Origin: Saccharopolyspora erythraea
GTDB lineage: Bacteria > Actinomycetota > Actinomycetes > Mycobacteriales > Pseudonocardiaceae
DNA length: 64,000 nt
Assembly: GCF_018141105.1 (NCBI RefSeq)
Contig: NZ_CP054839.1
Span: 1,116,001 to 1,180,000, forward strand
Direction of reading: 5' to 3'
Position 1 is the stretch's first letter; every line of letters starts with the position of its first letter. A program made the translations under genes and the position numbers. A model generated the notes under the pieces. It was given only the letters and a program-made list of their open reading frames with translations, did no database searches and was not told the origin of the DNA. Positions 35,470 through 43,641 of the stretch are shown here, in pieces.

Positions 35470-36342
35470 GTGCGAATCGACCTGCACACGCATTCAACCG
35501 AGTCCGACGGCACCGACACGCCGTCGGAACTCGTCGCCACGGCGATCGCCGCCGGGCTCGACGTCATCGCCCTCACCGATCACGACACCACCGCGGGGTG
35601 GGCCGAGGCGGAGCGGGCGGTGCGGGAGCACGGCGGGCCGGGCCGCTTGCGGGTCGTCCCCGGTGCCGAGCTCTCCTGCGCCTGCCCGGACGGCAACGGG
35701 CGGACCATCACGGTGCACCTGCTCGCCTACCTCTTCGACCCGCGCTCCACCGCGCTGGCCGAGGAGCAGTCGCGGCTGCGCGCCGAGCGGCGGGTGCGGC
35801 TGCGCGCGATGGCGCGGCGGATGGCCGACGACGGCTTCCCCGTCGATCCCGACGAGCTGATGGCGGGTCTGCCGCCGGACTCCCCGGGCGGGCGCCCGCA
35901 CCTGGCCAGGGCATTGGTCCGCGCGGGCACCGTCGCCAGCGTCGACGAGGCGTTCGCCCGGTACCTGGGCGGCCGGGGCAGCTACTACCTTCCGCGCACC
36001 GACACCCCGGTGCACCGCGCGATCGACATGATCACCGACGCCGGCGGCGTGACCGTGCTGGCTCACCCGTTCGCCGCGGCGCGTGGACCGATGGTGACCT
36101 CCGAGGTCATCGCCGAGCTCGCCGGACACGGGCTCTGCGGCGTCGAGATCGACCACCCCGACCACGATCCGCAGGTGCGGGACCGGCTGCGCGCGCTGGC
36201 CGCCGAACTGGACCTGGTGCCGACCGGCAGCAGCGACTACCACGGCACCAACAAGACCATCGCGATCGGCCAGGAGACCACCGCGCCGGAGTCGCTGGAC
36301 CGACTGGCTCAGCGCTGCACCGGGAGCAAGATCATCGGGTGA
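35470..36342 (+). CDS. PHP-domain phosphoesterase (YciV/RNase AM-like)
   Basis: A 290-residue metal-dependent phosphoesterase. The first PHP motif is at the very N-terminus (DLHTHSTESDG, His6, His8, Asp13); further metal ligands appear in ALTDHDT, in VLAHPFAAARG and in GSSDYHG near the C-terminus. This pattern fits the nucleoside 3',5'-bisphosphate phosphatase/5'-3' exoribonuclease group. The start is moved to GTG 35470 because CACACT lies seven bases before it, while ATG 35464 is only one base away. It gives the usual MRIDLHTHS start. The next gene follows 58 bases later. Confidence 0.87.
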   Translation: MRIDLHTHSTESDGTDTPSELVATAIAAGLDVIALTDHDTTAGWAEAERAVREHGGPGRLRVVPGAELSCACPDGNGRTITVHLLAYLFDPRSTALAEEQSRLRAERRVRLRAMARRMADDGFPVDPDELMAGLPPDSPGGRPHLARALVRAGTVASVDEAFARYLGGRGSYYLPRTDTPVHRAIDMITDAGGVTVLAHPFAAARGPMVTSEVIAELAGHGLCGVEIDHPDHDPQVRDRLRALAAELDLVPTGSSDYHGTNKTIAIGQETTAPESLDRLAQRCTGSKIIG

Positions 36343-36400
36343 TCCGCCGGTCGGCGGGCCAGTTCCCGGCAATGGCCGCGAACTGCGTACTGTGGTGAGC

Positions 36401-37231
36401 GTGCAGGGTCAGCTCGGACTTGAAGGCATCCCCACCAAGCTGGTGCGCGTCACGCCGGCTCGGCTGGCGAACTGGGCGCAGTGCCCGCGCAAGTACCGCA
36501 TGACCTACCTCGACCGGCCGACGCCTTCGCGCGCCGGGGCCTGGGCGCACAGCACCCTCGGCGCGGTCGTGCACAACGTGCTCCGCGCGTTCTTCGAGCT
36601 GCGTCCGGGCAAGCGCACCCCGGAGCAGGTTCCCGCCCTGCTGCGCCGCTACTGGAAGAGCGACGGCTTCGCCGACGCCGAGCAGGTCGCGCGCCACCGC
36701 CGCCGGGCGCAGGAGTGGCTGACCGCCTACGTCGAGGGCATCGAGCCCGACGCCGAGCCGGTCGCGGTGGAGCGGTGGGTCTCGGCGCCGATGGGCTCGA
36801 TCATCGCCGAGGGCCGGGTGGACCGGCTCGACGAGCGCGGTGGCGAGCTCGTCGTGGTCGACTACAAGACCGGTCGGCACGCCCTCGGCGTCGACGACGC
36901 GCGCGACTCCCTCGCGCTCGCGATCTACGCGCTGGCGGCGCGCAAGAACCTGCACCGGCCGTGCCGCCGCGTCGAGCTGCACCACCTGCCCACCGGGCAG
37001 GTCGCGAGCTGGGAGCACACCGACGGCACGCTGCGCTCGCACCTCGACCGCGCCGAGTCGCTGGCCGCCGACCTGCAGAACGCGACCGACGCGTTCGTCG
37101 CCGGCGGCGACGGCGCGGCCTTCCCGGCGGTGACCGGCAGGCACTGCTCGTGGTGCGACTTCCGCGCGCACTGCCCGGAAGGCAAGCAGGCGGCTCCCGA
37201 CGTCGCGCCGTGGGCGTTGTTGGGGGAATGA
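36401..37231 (+). CDS. RecB-like PD-(D/E)XK nuclease with Fe-S cysteines
   Basis: A 276-residue nuclease. Cys28 (NWAQCPRKY) and Cys249, Cys252, Cys258 (CSWCDFRAHC) form the split four-cysteine set that holds a 4Fe-4S cluster in AddB/Cas4-type nucleases. The catalytic core has EGRVDRLDE and VVVDYKTGRH, giving the Asp and D-x-K. The absence of a helicase part makes it a stand-alone exonuclease. GTG at 36401 is chosen because TACTGT is seven bases upstream; GTG 36392 lies inside that box. Its stop overlaps the start of the next gene (ATGA). It probably acts in DNA repair. Confidence 0.87.
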   Translation: MQGQLGLEGIPTKLVRVTPARLANWAQCPRKYRMTYLDRPTPSRAGAWAHSTLGAVVHNVLRAFFELRPGKRTPEQVPALLRRYWKSDGFADAEQVARHRRRAQEWLTAYVEGIEPDAEPVAVERWVSAPMGSIIAEGRVDRLDERGGELVVVDYKTGRHALGVDDARDSLALAIYALAARKNLHRPCRRVELHHLPTGQVASWEHTDGTLRSHLDRAESLAADLQNATDAFVAGGDGAAFPAVTGRHCSWCDFRAHCPEGKQAAPDVAPWALLGE

Positions 37232-37692
37232 CCGTGCGATCGAACGAACCCAGGCGCGACGTCCGCCCACCGATGCCGCCTCCCACGCGGCGTCCCGAGG
37301 CCCGGACGAAGCCGCGGATGCGCCCCCCGATGCCCGAGCAGGAGGCCGAGGAGCTGCGTGCCTGGCGCGACCACGCCGCGCGATCCGGCGGACGGCACGC
37401 GCGCAGGTCGCGGCCGACGTGGTCGGGCACCGCCGCGCGCGGGGTTTCCGGTGCGCTGGCAACGGGTCTGCTCGTGCTGGCGCTGTTCCTGGTCGGCGTG
37501 CAGTACTGGGCGACCAGCATCGGCCAGCAGGGGCCGGGCGTCGGCGCGGTGGTCGGGCACCTCGTGGCATCGGTGCTGGCGCTGGTGTTGCAGGCCGTCG
37601 CGGACCGGCGGCGCGACCTGACCGGAGGTCTGGCGACCGCGGGCGCCTACGTCGTCGTGCTCGGCGCGCTGTGGTTCTGGTGGTGGGTCTGA
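37228..37692 (+). CDS. hypothetical membrane protein coupled to the RecB-like nuclease
   Basis: A 154-residue protein with a disordered Pro/Arg/Met-rich N-terminus of about 70 residues (PPMPPPTRRPEARTK, PRMRPPMPEQEAEEL). Three hydrophobic helices follow: LATGLLVLALFLVGVQYWA, VGAVVGHLVASVLALVLQAV and TAGAYVVVLGALWFWWWV. ATG at 37228 overlaps the stop of the nuclease gene, so they are translated together. I do not recognise the family. The coupling suggests a membrane link for the nuclease, but that is inference. Confidence 0.7.
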   Translation: MTVRSNEPRRDVRPPMPPPTRRPEARTKPRMRPPMPEQEAEELRAWRDHAARSGGRHARRSRPTWSGTAARGVSGALATGLLVLALFLVGVQYWATSIGQQGPGVGAVVGHLVASVLALVLQAVADRRRDLTGGLATAGAYVVVLGALWFWWWV

Positions 37693-37784
37693 CCGGGACC
37701 CGGTCCCGGCCCCGGAAGCGCTGACCCGCGCAAACGTTGCTCAACAGCGGTTTCGCGGCGGGAAGTTTCGGTACTCTCGATCAC

Positions 37785-38423
37785 ATGGTCACCCGTGCCC
37801 CGGGGCTCCGGGAGCGCAAGAAGCTGCACACGCGCCAGGCCCTGAGCTGGGCCGCGGTCCGGCTCGCCGTCGAGCGCGGGCTGGAGAACGTGCTGGTCGA
37901 CGACATCGCCGCGGCAGCAGGGGTTTCGGCCCGCACGTTCAACAACTACTTCTCCAGCAAGGCGGAGGCGATCGCCGCGCGGCACCTGGATCGGTCGCGG
38001 CGGGCGGTCGCGGAGTTCCGCACCAGACCGCGGGAAGAGGCGCTGTGGACGGCGATCAGCCACGCGGTGCTCTCGCAATACGCCAGCGACCCCTCCGGTT
38101 CGACACCGGACTGGGTCGCCGGGATCCGGCTGATGATCAGCGAACCCGCGCTGCGCGGCGAGTTCCTGCGCGCCGAGACTCTGGCCGAGGAGGAGTTCGC
38201 GGTGGTGGTCGGGGAGCGGACCGGTACCGACCCCGAACGGGACCTCTATCCGCGGCTGGTGGCGGCCGCCGTGGGTGCTGTCGGCCGGGTGGCGATCCAC
38301 CGCTGGCTGAGCGTGAACCCGCCCGGCCTGCTGGAACCGCTGCTCAGCAACGCGCTGGACCAGATAGCCGCGGGTCTCCCGGATCCGTCGGTCAGCAGCG
38401 CAGGGCTTCTGAGGGTCGACTGA
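37785..38423 (+). CDS. TetR-family transcriptional regulator
   Basis: A 212-residue repressor type. The N-terminal HTH reads LAVERGLENVLVDDIAAAAGVSARTFNNYFSSKAEAIA in pieces, with the typical F-NYF-SK end of helix 3-4. The C-terminal domain is the variable ligand-binding half. ATG at 37785 lies seven bases after TACTCT, so a leaderless mRNA is likely. No obvious partner gene is adjacent; the PQQ-like gene is convergent. Target unknown. Confidence 0.88.
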   Translation: MVTRAPGLRERKKLHTRQALSWAAVRLAVERGLENVLVDDIAAAAGVSARTFNNYFSSKAEAIAARHLDRSRRAVAEFRTRPREEALWTAISHAVLSQYASDPSGSTPDWVAGIRLMISEPALRGEFLRAETLAEEEFAVVVGERTGTDPERDLYPRLVAAAVGAVGRVAIHRWLSVNPPGLLEPLLSNALDQIAAGLPDPSVSSAGLLRVD

Positions 38424-38520
38424 GCCTGGTCGCCGCGGGGGCTGCCGGAAGGGTCGGCCGCTGTCCGCCGGAGGCCGGACCTGGTCCGATGTGGACTGAA
38501 CACAGTGGACCGAGATCCGA

Positions 38521-39732
38521 TCAGCGCAGCGCGACCAGCGTCTCGCCGCGCTGCTCGACGAGCACGTCACCCGCCGAGTCGAGCCCCACCGGACCGGCGT
38601 AGCCCTGCCGGTCGACGGGGATGACCCGCTCCCGCGCGCCGGTCGCCGGGTCGAGCACCGCGAGCCCGTCCCGCACCGGCACCAGCAGCCTGTCACCGAC
38701 GACGGTGCCCGGCCCGAGGGTGTCCGGCGCGGTCCACAGCGGGGTGAGGTCGTCCGGGTGCAGCGCGACGGTGTCGGTACCGGTGAACCAGTAGACCTGG
38801 CCGTCGCGGGTGGTGGCCTCGATCCGCGAGTTCGCGGCGGTGTCCCGCGGGCCGACCCGGACCGGGAAGGAGCCGACCACCTTGGCGCTGCCGTCGAAGA
38901 CGACCAGCTGCGAGCGGTCGGGCGCGAGCACGGCGGCGTGGTCCTCGGAGACGGCGACCACGCTCGCGCCGGGCAGGCCCAGGCCGGTGCTGAACAGCTC
39001 CTCGGGCTTCTCGTCGTCCTCGGGCTTGGTCTTGAGCAGCGTGATCCGGCCGCCGGGTTCGCCGGGGCACTCCTCGACCAGGCCGAGCCGCTGGTCTCCG
39101 ACGGCCACCGAGCCGTACTGGCAGTCCGGGCGCTTGAGGTTGTTGTCCGGGTTCTTCACCGCGGGCGGGATGCCGTACTGCTGGGTGCGGACCAGGTCCG
39201 AGCGCCAGCTCTCCACGGCCCTGCGGCCGCTCGCGGTGACGTAGGTGCCGTCGGAGAGCAGCCGGGTGCCGAACTCGGCGTCGCCGTTGCGCTGTGGTCC
39301 GCGCACGCCGTTCGAGCCGCGCAGCGACGTCACCTCGCTGCAGTTGTGGTCCTTGCGGTAGACCGCGATCGCCCGCTTCCACGACTCGCCGACCGTGCAC
39401 AGCGGGATGTCCCTGGCGTAGCGCCAGCGGACCTGGCCGGTCACCGGATCGCGGCCGGTGACCTCGTTGCCCCCGGCGGTCACGACGGCCGGTCCCGCCA
39501 CCACGGGCACCGGGGTGGCGGGGCTCTGCTCCCGCCACGCCTCGTGCAGCGACTCGGGGACCCGCACCGACTCCGGGTCGGGGAGGTCGGGGGCGGACTG
39601 GGCGGCCGGCTCGGAGACGGTGGCGCGGGCGTCGCTGCCTGCCCACACCACGACGGAGGCCGCCAGCACGGCCATGGCGATCAGCGCGACTGCGGCGAGG
39701 TCGGCTTTCGTCCGCCGTTCCGGCCGTACCAC
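38521..39732 (-). CDS. membrane-anchored PQQ-like beta-propeller protein (Rv3212-like)
   Basis: A 403-residue protein. Residues 10-31 are one transmembrane helix (LAAVALIAMAVLAASVVVWAG), after which the chain is extracytoplasmic. The rest contains repeated PQQ-like blades such as GNEVTGRDPVTGQVRWRYA and VLDPATGARERVIPVDRQGY. Two Cys pairs (IPLCTVG/DHNCSEV and RPDCQYG/VEECPGE) could form disulfides. The position next to the rhlE-type helicase matches Rv3212. GTG at 39732 has GGGGAG upstream and sits 14 bases after the shifted end of the helicase gene. A scaffold role at the envelope is likely, no enzyme activity is implied. Confidence 0.82.
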   Translation of the reverse strand: MVRPERRTKADLAAVALIAMAVLAASVVVWAGSDARATVSEPAAQSAPDLPDPESVRVPESLHEAWREQSPATPVPVVAGPAVVTAGGNEVTGRDPVTGQVRWRYARDIPLCTVGESWKRAIAVYRKDHNCSEVTSLRGSNGVRGPQRNGDAEFGTRLLSDGTYVTASGRRAVESWRSDLVRTQQYGIPPAVKNPDNNLKRPDCQYGSVAVGDQRLGLVEECPGEPGGRITLLKTKPEDDEKPEELFSTGLGLPGASVVAVSEDHAAVLAPDRSQLVVFDGSAKVVGSFPVRVGPRDTAANSRIEATTRDGQVYWFTGTDTVALHPDDLTPLWTAPDTLGPGTVVGDRLLVPVRDGLAVLDPATGARERVIPVDRQGYAGPVGLDSAGDVLVEQRGETLVALR

Positions 39733-39745
39733 TGCGACTCCCCGC

Positions 39746-41593
39746 TCAGTCCGCTGACTCTGGCCCTCTCGAGCTTAGCCGCCGATCGGGCGACGCTCGG
39801 CTTCCCCGCCCGCCGCCCTCGCAGGGCCGCTCGGCCGGGCATCCGCGCCGCACCGACCGGCACGAGCCGGCCCCTCCGGACCGGCCCGCCGCCTCACGCC
39901 TCGGCGGCCCCGGCTTCGCCGGTGCCCTCGCCGGAACGCCGCCTGCGGCGGCGCCGGCCGGATCGCGGTGCGCGGCGAGACCAAGCCCGGCGTGGCGATC
40001 GTGTCCGCCTACAACGACATGCTCTCGGCGCACCAGCCGTGCCGGCGCGGTCGCGTCGGCCTTCGCCTCCGACGACTGCGCCGCGGCGTCCACACCGCCG
40101 CGCGTCCGGCGGCGCTGGCGCCTGCCCGCCGGGCGGGTCTCGCCGTCGCCCTCGGCGCTCTTGCCCTCGCCAGCGCCGCGGGTGCGGCGGCGCGGCTTGC
40201 GCGGCTTGCGCTTGGCGTCCTCGTCCGGCTCGGCGGCCAGCCCGGCGCGGGTGCGCTTGGACAGCGGCAGCCTGCCGGTGGCGTCGGAGGGGATGTCGAG
40301 GTCGCTGAACAGGTGCGCGGAGGTCGAGTAGGTCTCCACCGGCTCGGGCTTGTCGAGGCCGAGTGTTTCGCTGATCATCTTCCAGCGCGGTTCCTCGTCC
40401 CAGTCGACCAGCGTGATCGCCACGCCTTCCCGGCCCGCACGACCGGTGCGGCCGATGCGGTGCACGTAGGTCTTCTCGTCGTCCGGGCACTGCAGGTTGA
40501 CCACGTGCGTGACGCCACCGACGTCGATGCCGCGGGCCGCGACGTCGGTGGCGACCAGGATGTCGACCTTGCCGGAGCGGAACGCGCGCAGCGCCTGCTC
40601 GCGGGCGCCCTGTCCGAGGTCGCCGTGCACCGCGGCGGCGGCGAAGCCGCGCTCGGTGAGCTCGTCGGAGAGCTTCTGCGCGGTGCGCTTGGTCCGGGTG
40701 AAGATCATCGACAGGCCGCGGCCGTTGGCCTGCATCGCCCGCGCGATCAGCTCGCTCTTGTCCATCGCGTGCGCGCGGTAGACGAACTGCTTGGTGCGCT
40801 CGTGGATGGCGCCCGCGTCGGCCTGCTCGGCCCGGATGTGGGTGGGCTGGCGCAGGAAGGTCCTGGCCAGCGTGATGATCGGGCCGGGCATGGTGGCCGA
40901 GAACAGCATCGTCTGGCGCTGCTCGGGAACCATGTGCAGGATGCGCTCGATGTCGGGCAGGAAGCCCAGGTCGAGCATCTCGTCGGCCTCGTCGAGCACC
41001 AGCGCCCGGACCTTGCCCAGCACCAGGTGCTGCTGCTCGGCCAGGTCCAGCAGCCGGCCCGGGGTGCCGATCACCAGGTCGACGCCGTTGCGCAGCGCCT
41101 CGATCTGCTGCTCGTAGGGGCGGCCGCCGTAGACGGCGAGGGTGCGGATGCCCATGTGCTTGCCCGCGTCGGTGAGGTCGCGGGCGACCTGCACGCACAG
41201 CTCGCGGGTGGGCACGACCACCAGCGCCTGCGGGGTGCCGTCACCGGGCACCTGGAGGCGGTGCAGGAGCGGCACGCCGAAGCCGAGCGTCTTGCCGGTG
41301 CCGGTGCGGGCCTGGCCGATCAGGTCCTCCCCGCGCAGCGCCAGCGGCAGGGTCAGCTCCTGGATGGCGAACGTGTGCTCGATGCCCGCTTCGCCCAGCG
41401 CCCGGACGATCTCCGGCTTCACGTCCAGCTCGGCGAAGGTCGGAGTGTCCGGCGAGGCCGGGGCCTCGGCGTGCAGTGGCGGCGCGGTGTTGACGTCGAC
41501 GTCGGACGCCGCGGTGGTGCTGTGCTCGAAATCGTGAGCTGTCTTCGATTTGTCTTCGGGGCCGTCGGTGGCCCGGTCATTGCTGAGCGTCAG
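39746..41593 (-). CDS. rhlE: DEAD-box RNA helicase (RhlE type), CTG start and frameshifted tail
   Basis: An ATP-dependent RNA helicase with all motifs: Q motif (GIEHTFAIQ), Walker A ARTGTGKT, PTRELCVQ, VIGTPGRL, LDEADEML, FSATMP, and HRIGRTGRAGR. The conserved upstream Phe and surrounding TFAELDVKPE lie before the first standard start (GTG 41422), so the gene must start earlier; CTG at 41593 with AGAGAGG eight bases upstream fits and adds an acidic 57-residue N-terminus (615 aa in all). After residue ~515 the tail is basic Arg/Lys-rich. At 40039-39962 it is broken by an antisense Edd-coding segment; beyond it the natural-looking end (RRRRRRRSGEGTGEAG, stop 39894) is in another frame, and this frame runs on to 39746. 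Expected role in ribosome assembly or RNA turnover. Confidence 0.85.
   Translation of the reverse strand: MTLSNDRATDGPEDKSKTAHDFEHSTTAASDVDVNTAPPLHAEAPASPDTPTFAELDVKPEIVRALGEAGIEHTFAIQELTLPLALRGEDLIGQARTGTGKTLGFGVPLLHRLQVPGDGTPQALVVVPTRELCVQVARDLTDAGKHMGIRTLAVYGGRPYEQQIEALRNGVDLVIGTPGRLLDLAEQQHLVLGKVRALVLDEADEMLDLGFLPDIERILHMVPEQRQTMLFSATMPGPIITLARTFLRQPTHIRAEQADAGAIHERTKQFVYRAHAMDKSELIARAMQANGRGLSMIFTRTKRTAQKLSDELTERGFAAAAVHGDLGQGAREQALRAFRSGKVDILVATDVAARGIDVGGVTHVVNLQCPDDEKTYVHRIGRTGRAGREGVAITLVDWDEEPRWKMISETLGLDKPEPVETYSTSAHLFSDLDIPSDATGRLPLSKRTRAGLAAEPDEDAKRKPRKPRRRTRGAGEGKSAEGDGETRPAGRRQRRRTRGGVDAAAQSSEAKADATAPARLVRREHVVVGGHDRHAGLGLAAHRDPAGAAAGGVPARAPAKPGPPRREAAGRSGGAGSCRSVRRGCPAERPCEGGGRGSRASPDRRLSSRGPESAD
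39962..40039 (+). pseudogene. edd: fragment of 6-phosphogluconate dehydratase (edd) coding sequence
   Basis: Read on the plus strand, this stretch gives 26 residues containing TKPGVAIVSAYNDMLSAHQP, which matches the strongly conserved N-terminal block of Edd (E. coli: AIITSYNDMLSAHQP, from memory). The similarity stops sharply on both sides. It lies antisense within the helicase tail and its length is not explained by that gene. GCCGGC-rich microhomology occurs at both ends. It is far too short to be functional and looks like a captured filler fragment. Confidence 0.7.
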
Positions 41594-42103
41594 TGTGATC
41601 GCCTCTCTCGGTACCTGCGCGCTTGCGCCCCGCCTCGGGCCGATCCGTCGTGACGGCCTCCCGGCCCGGCGACCGCCGGATGTCCGGGGCCGTGCTCTGA
41701 GCCCGTGGTCGCACTGCCCGTGTTCACCAGACCTGCGTCTGGCGGGGCCGTGCCCGTCCGGCTCGTGCTCACTGACGTGATGGTGCGCGCCTTCGTTCGA
41801 TCAGCGGCGTGATCCGCTGTCAGGTTTGTCCAGCCAGGCGTCACAGCGCGGCAACCTGCGAGTCGGCGGGCCCGCCGGGTTCGCCGGCCGCCCCGCACTC
41901 GGGCTGCGTACGCGCTGGCAGCGGTGGTTCCCGGACCGTCTTGGAGGTCAGGCCGGACGCCTGGACCGCGGGTCTGGCGGGCCCCGGCCCCCGAAGCGGG
42001 ATCGCGGGAGGAACCGCACCGCATGACACCATGCGCGCCCCAGGATACCTGTTCGCGCCACAGTTCATGCTGATGTGTGGCACAGCCGGTTACGCTCGCG
42101 GTC
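41594..42103. other. 510-bp divergent region between helicase and ferritin-like gene
   Basis: It must hold the leader and promoter of the helicase (leftward) and of the ferritin-like gene (rightward). TACGCT (42091-42096) lies seven bases before the ATG at 42104 and is a likely leaderless -10. No gene or RNA family was recognised. A long leader is usual for DEAD-box helicase genes and could be regulatory. Confidence 0.45.
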
Positions 42104-42805
42104 ATGAGTGAGGCTGAGCAGGGCGCCGGGGCGCCCTCGGGAACCGATCAGCACGACGAGGAGGACCGCTACGACGAGGGTGTGGTCGACCTGCTCGCGG
42201 CGCTCGCCTACGGGGAGCTGTCCGCCTTCGACCGTCTCGCCGAGGACGCGCGCACGGCGCCCACGCTGACCGGCCGCGCGGCGCTGGCGAGCATGGCCGC
42301 GGCCGAGATCGGCCACTACCGCATGCTCGAGGACCAGCTCGCGGGCCGCGGGGTCGCGGTCGAGGAGGTCATGCGGCCCTTCGTCGCTCCGTTCGACGAC
42401 TTCAACGCCTCGACGGCCCCGCATTCGTGGCTGGAATCACTGGTCAAGGCCTACGTGGGAGACGGGCTGGCTGCCGACTTCTACCGCGAGGTCGCCGAGT
42501 GGCTCGACCCGGCGACCCGCGAGCTGGTGCTCACCGTGCTCGACGACACCGGGCACTCGGCGTTCGCCGAGCGGGAGGTCCGGGCGGCCTGCGCCGACGA
42601 CCGGACGCTCAAGGACAAGCTGACGCTGTGGGGCCGCCGCCTGCTCGGCGAGGCGGTGACGCAGGCGCAGCGGGTTGTGGCCGAGCGCGACGCGCTGGCG
42701 GAGCTGATCATCAAGGGCTCCGGCGACCTGACCGGCATCGCGGCGATGTTCCGCAGGCTGCAGAACAGCCACACCAAGCGGATGGCGCGGCTGGGCCTGG
42801 GCTGA
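42104..42805 (+). CDS. ferritin-like diiron-type protein (Rv3210c-like)
   Basis: A 233-residue all-helical protein of the ferritin-like superfamily related to MiaE-type tRNA hydroxylases in fold. Helices carry spaced acidic and His residues: [31 protein letters not shown] (E-x2-H), [11 protein letters not shown] and [14 protein letters not shown]. These could bind two metals, though not every family ligand is certain. It corresponds to Rv3210c. A leaderless start is predicted at ATG 42104. Function unknown. Confidence 0.75.
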   Translation: MSEAEQGAGAPSGTDQHDEEDRYDEGVVDLLAALAYGELSAFDRLAEDARTAPTLTGRAALASMAAAEIGHYRMLEDQLAGRGVAVEEVMRPFVAPFDDFNASTAPHSWLESLVKAYVGDGLAADFYREVAEWLDPATRELVLTVLDDTGHSAFAEREVRAACADDRTLKDKLTLWGRRLLGEAVTQAQRVVAERDALAELIIKGSGDLTGIAAMFRRLQNSHTKRMARLGLG

Positions 42806-42948
42806 GCAGGCGGCGCACCGCGCGGGCCCGTCGCCGCGGAGGGCCCGTCGCGTCGGCGGGTGTTCGCGGTGCGCGGACGGCCCGGTGGCGCGGAGCTGGG
42901 ATAGCCTGACCGTGTCCATCGGATACGAGTGCCAACTGGAGGTTCGGC

Positions 42949-43176
42949 GTGGAGGTCAAGATCGGCGTCGTGGACAGCCCGCGTGAGCTCACGGTGGTCA
43001 GCGGTCAGTCCCAGGACGAGGTCGAAGCGCTGGTCGCCGACGCGCTGAAGAACGCCGACGGCGTGCTGGCGCTGACCGACGAGAAGGGGAAGCGCGTCAT
43101 CGTCCCCTCGGCCAAGGTCGCCTACGTCGAGATCGGTCCGACCGAGACGACCCGGGTCGGTTTCGGCGTCCGCTGA
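42949..43176 (+). CDS. DUF3107 family protein (Rv3208A/TB9.4-like)
   Basis: A 75-residue protein made only of the DUF3107 domain: MEVKIGVVDSPRELTVVSGQ, a helix (QDEVEALVADALKNADGVLAL), then two strands ending VAYVEIGPTETTRVGFGVR. The family is actinobacterial and lies near fasR in M. tuberculosis as here. GTG at 42949 has GGAGG about seven bases upstream. A textbook intrinsic terminator follows 12 bases after the stop, so it is a single-gene transcript or the end of one. Function unknown. Confidence 0.92.
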   Translation: MEVKIGVVDSPRELTVVSGQSQDEVEALVADALKNADGVLALTDEKGKRVIVPSAKVAYVEIGPTETTRVGFGVR

Positions 43177-43188
43177 CGCGGGCCCCAG

Positions 43189-43224
43189 GCGGCTTTGGGC
43201 TGTGACCGCACAGCCCAAAGCCGC
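43189..43224 (+). terminator. intrinsic terminator after DUF3107
   Basis: GCGGCTTTGGGCTGT (43189-43203) and ACAGCCCAAAGCCGC (43210-43224) form a perfect 15-bp stem with a six-base loop, followed by TTTTG. It can also serve the convergent DUF4873 gene. Confidence 0.92.
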
Positions 43225-43260
43225 TTTTGCTTGCCCGGAGCATCCGCCGGACCGGCTAGC

Positions 43261-43638
43261 TCAGCCTGCGACGCCGGTGTCCACCGCGAACGGCGGGCGG
43301 CCGACCCCCGTGATCCGGTAGCGGCCCCAGGGATCGGGGTCCGACAGCGTGCCCACCGCCTCGCCGTCCGGGGTGCGCAGCGCGACCCGCGCCTTGCGAC
43401 CCCCGGTCAGCGCGTCGACCGCCTCGCTCGCGGCGACGCGGCCGTACCAGTGGAACCGCCCGTCGATGGGCTCGAAGTGCCCCCGCAGCACCACCTGGAC
43501 GCCGATCTCCCGGCTCTCGTCGAAGACGGTGGCCGGGCCCCGGTAGTCGTCCTCGTCGTGATCGTGTTCCTGCACTTCGCCGCCTTTCTCCACGTCACCG
43601 CCGTTCCTGCCCTTGTTGCCCGGTCCCGGTGCGCCCAC
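43261..43638 (-). CDS. DUF4873 domain protein
   Basis: A 125-residue protein. After a Gly/Asp/His-rich N-terminus (EHDHDEDDYRG) comes the DUF4873 domain: GPATVFDESREIGVQVVLRGHFEPIDGRFHWYGRV and a C-terminal GTLSDPDPWGRYRITGVGRPPF. In actinobacteria this domain often stands next to or is fused with flavin monooxygenases. GTG at 43638 lies three bases after the stop of the TetR gene, so the two are co-translated; later GTGs are possible starts. It belongs to the TetR-AurF divergon. Function unknown. Confidence 0.82.
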   Translation of the reverse strand: MGAPGPGNKGRNGGDVEKGGEVQEHDHDEDDYRGPATVFDESREIGVQVVLRGHFEPIDGRFHWYGRVAASEAVDALTGGRKARVALRTPDGEAVGTLSDPDPWGRYRITGVGRPPFAVDTGVAG

Positions 43639-43641
43639 CGG

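Noticed and set aside
39746-39893. The last ~50 codons of the helicase frame as a genuine C-terminal domain
   Set aside because: They follow the Edd-like segment, have shadow-type composition, and the natural Arg-rich tail with its stop at 39894 is in a neighbouring frame.
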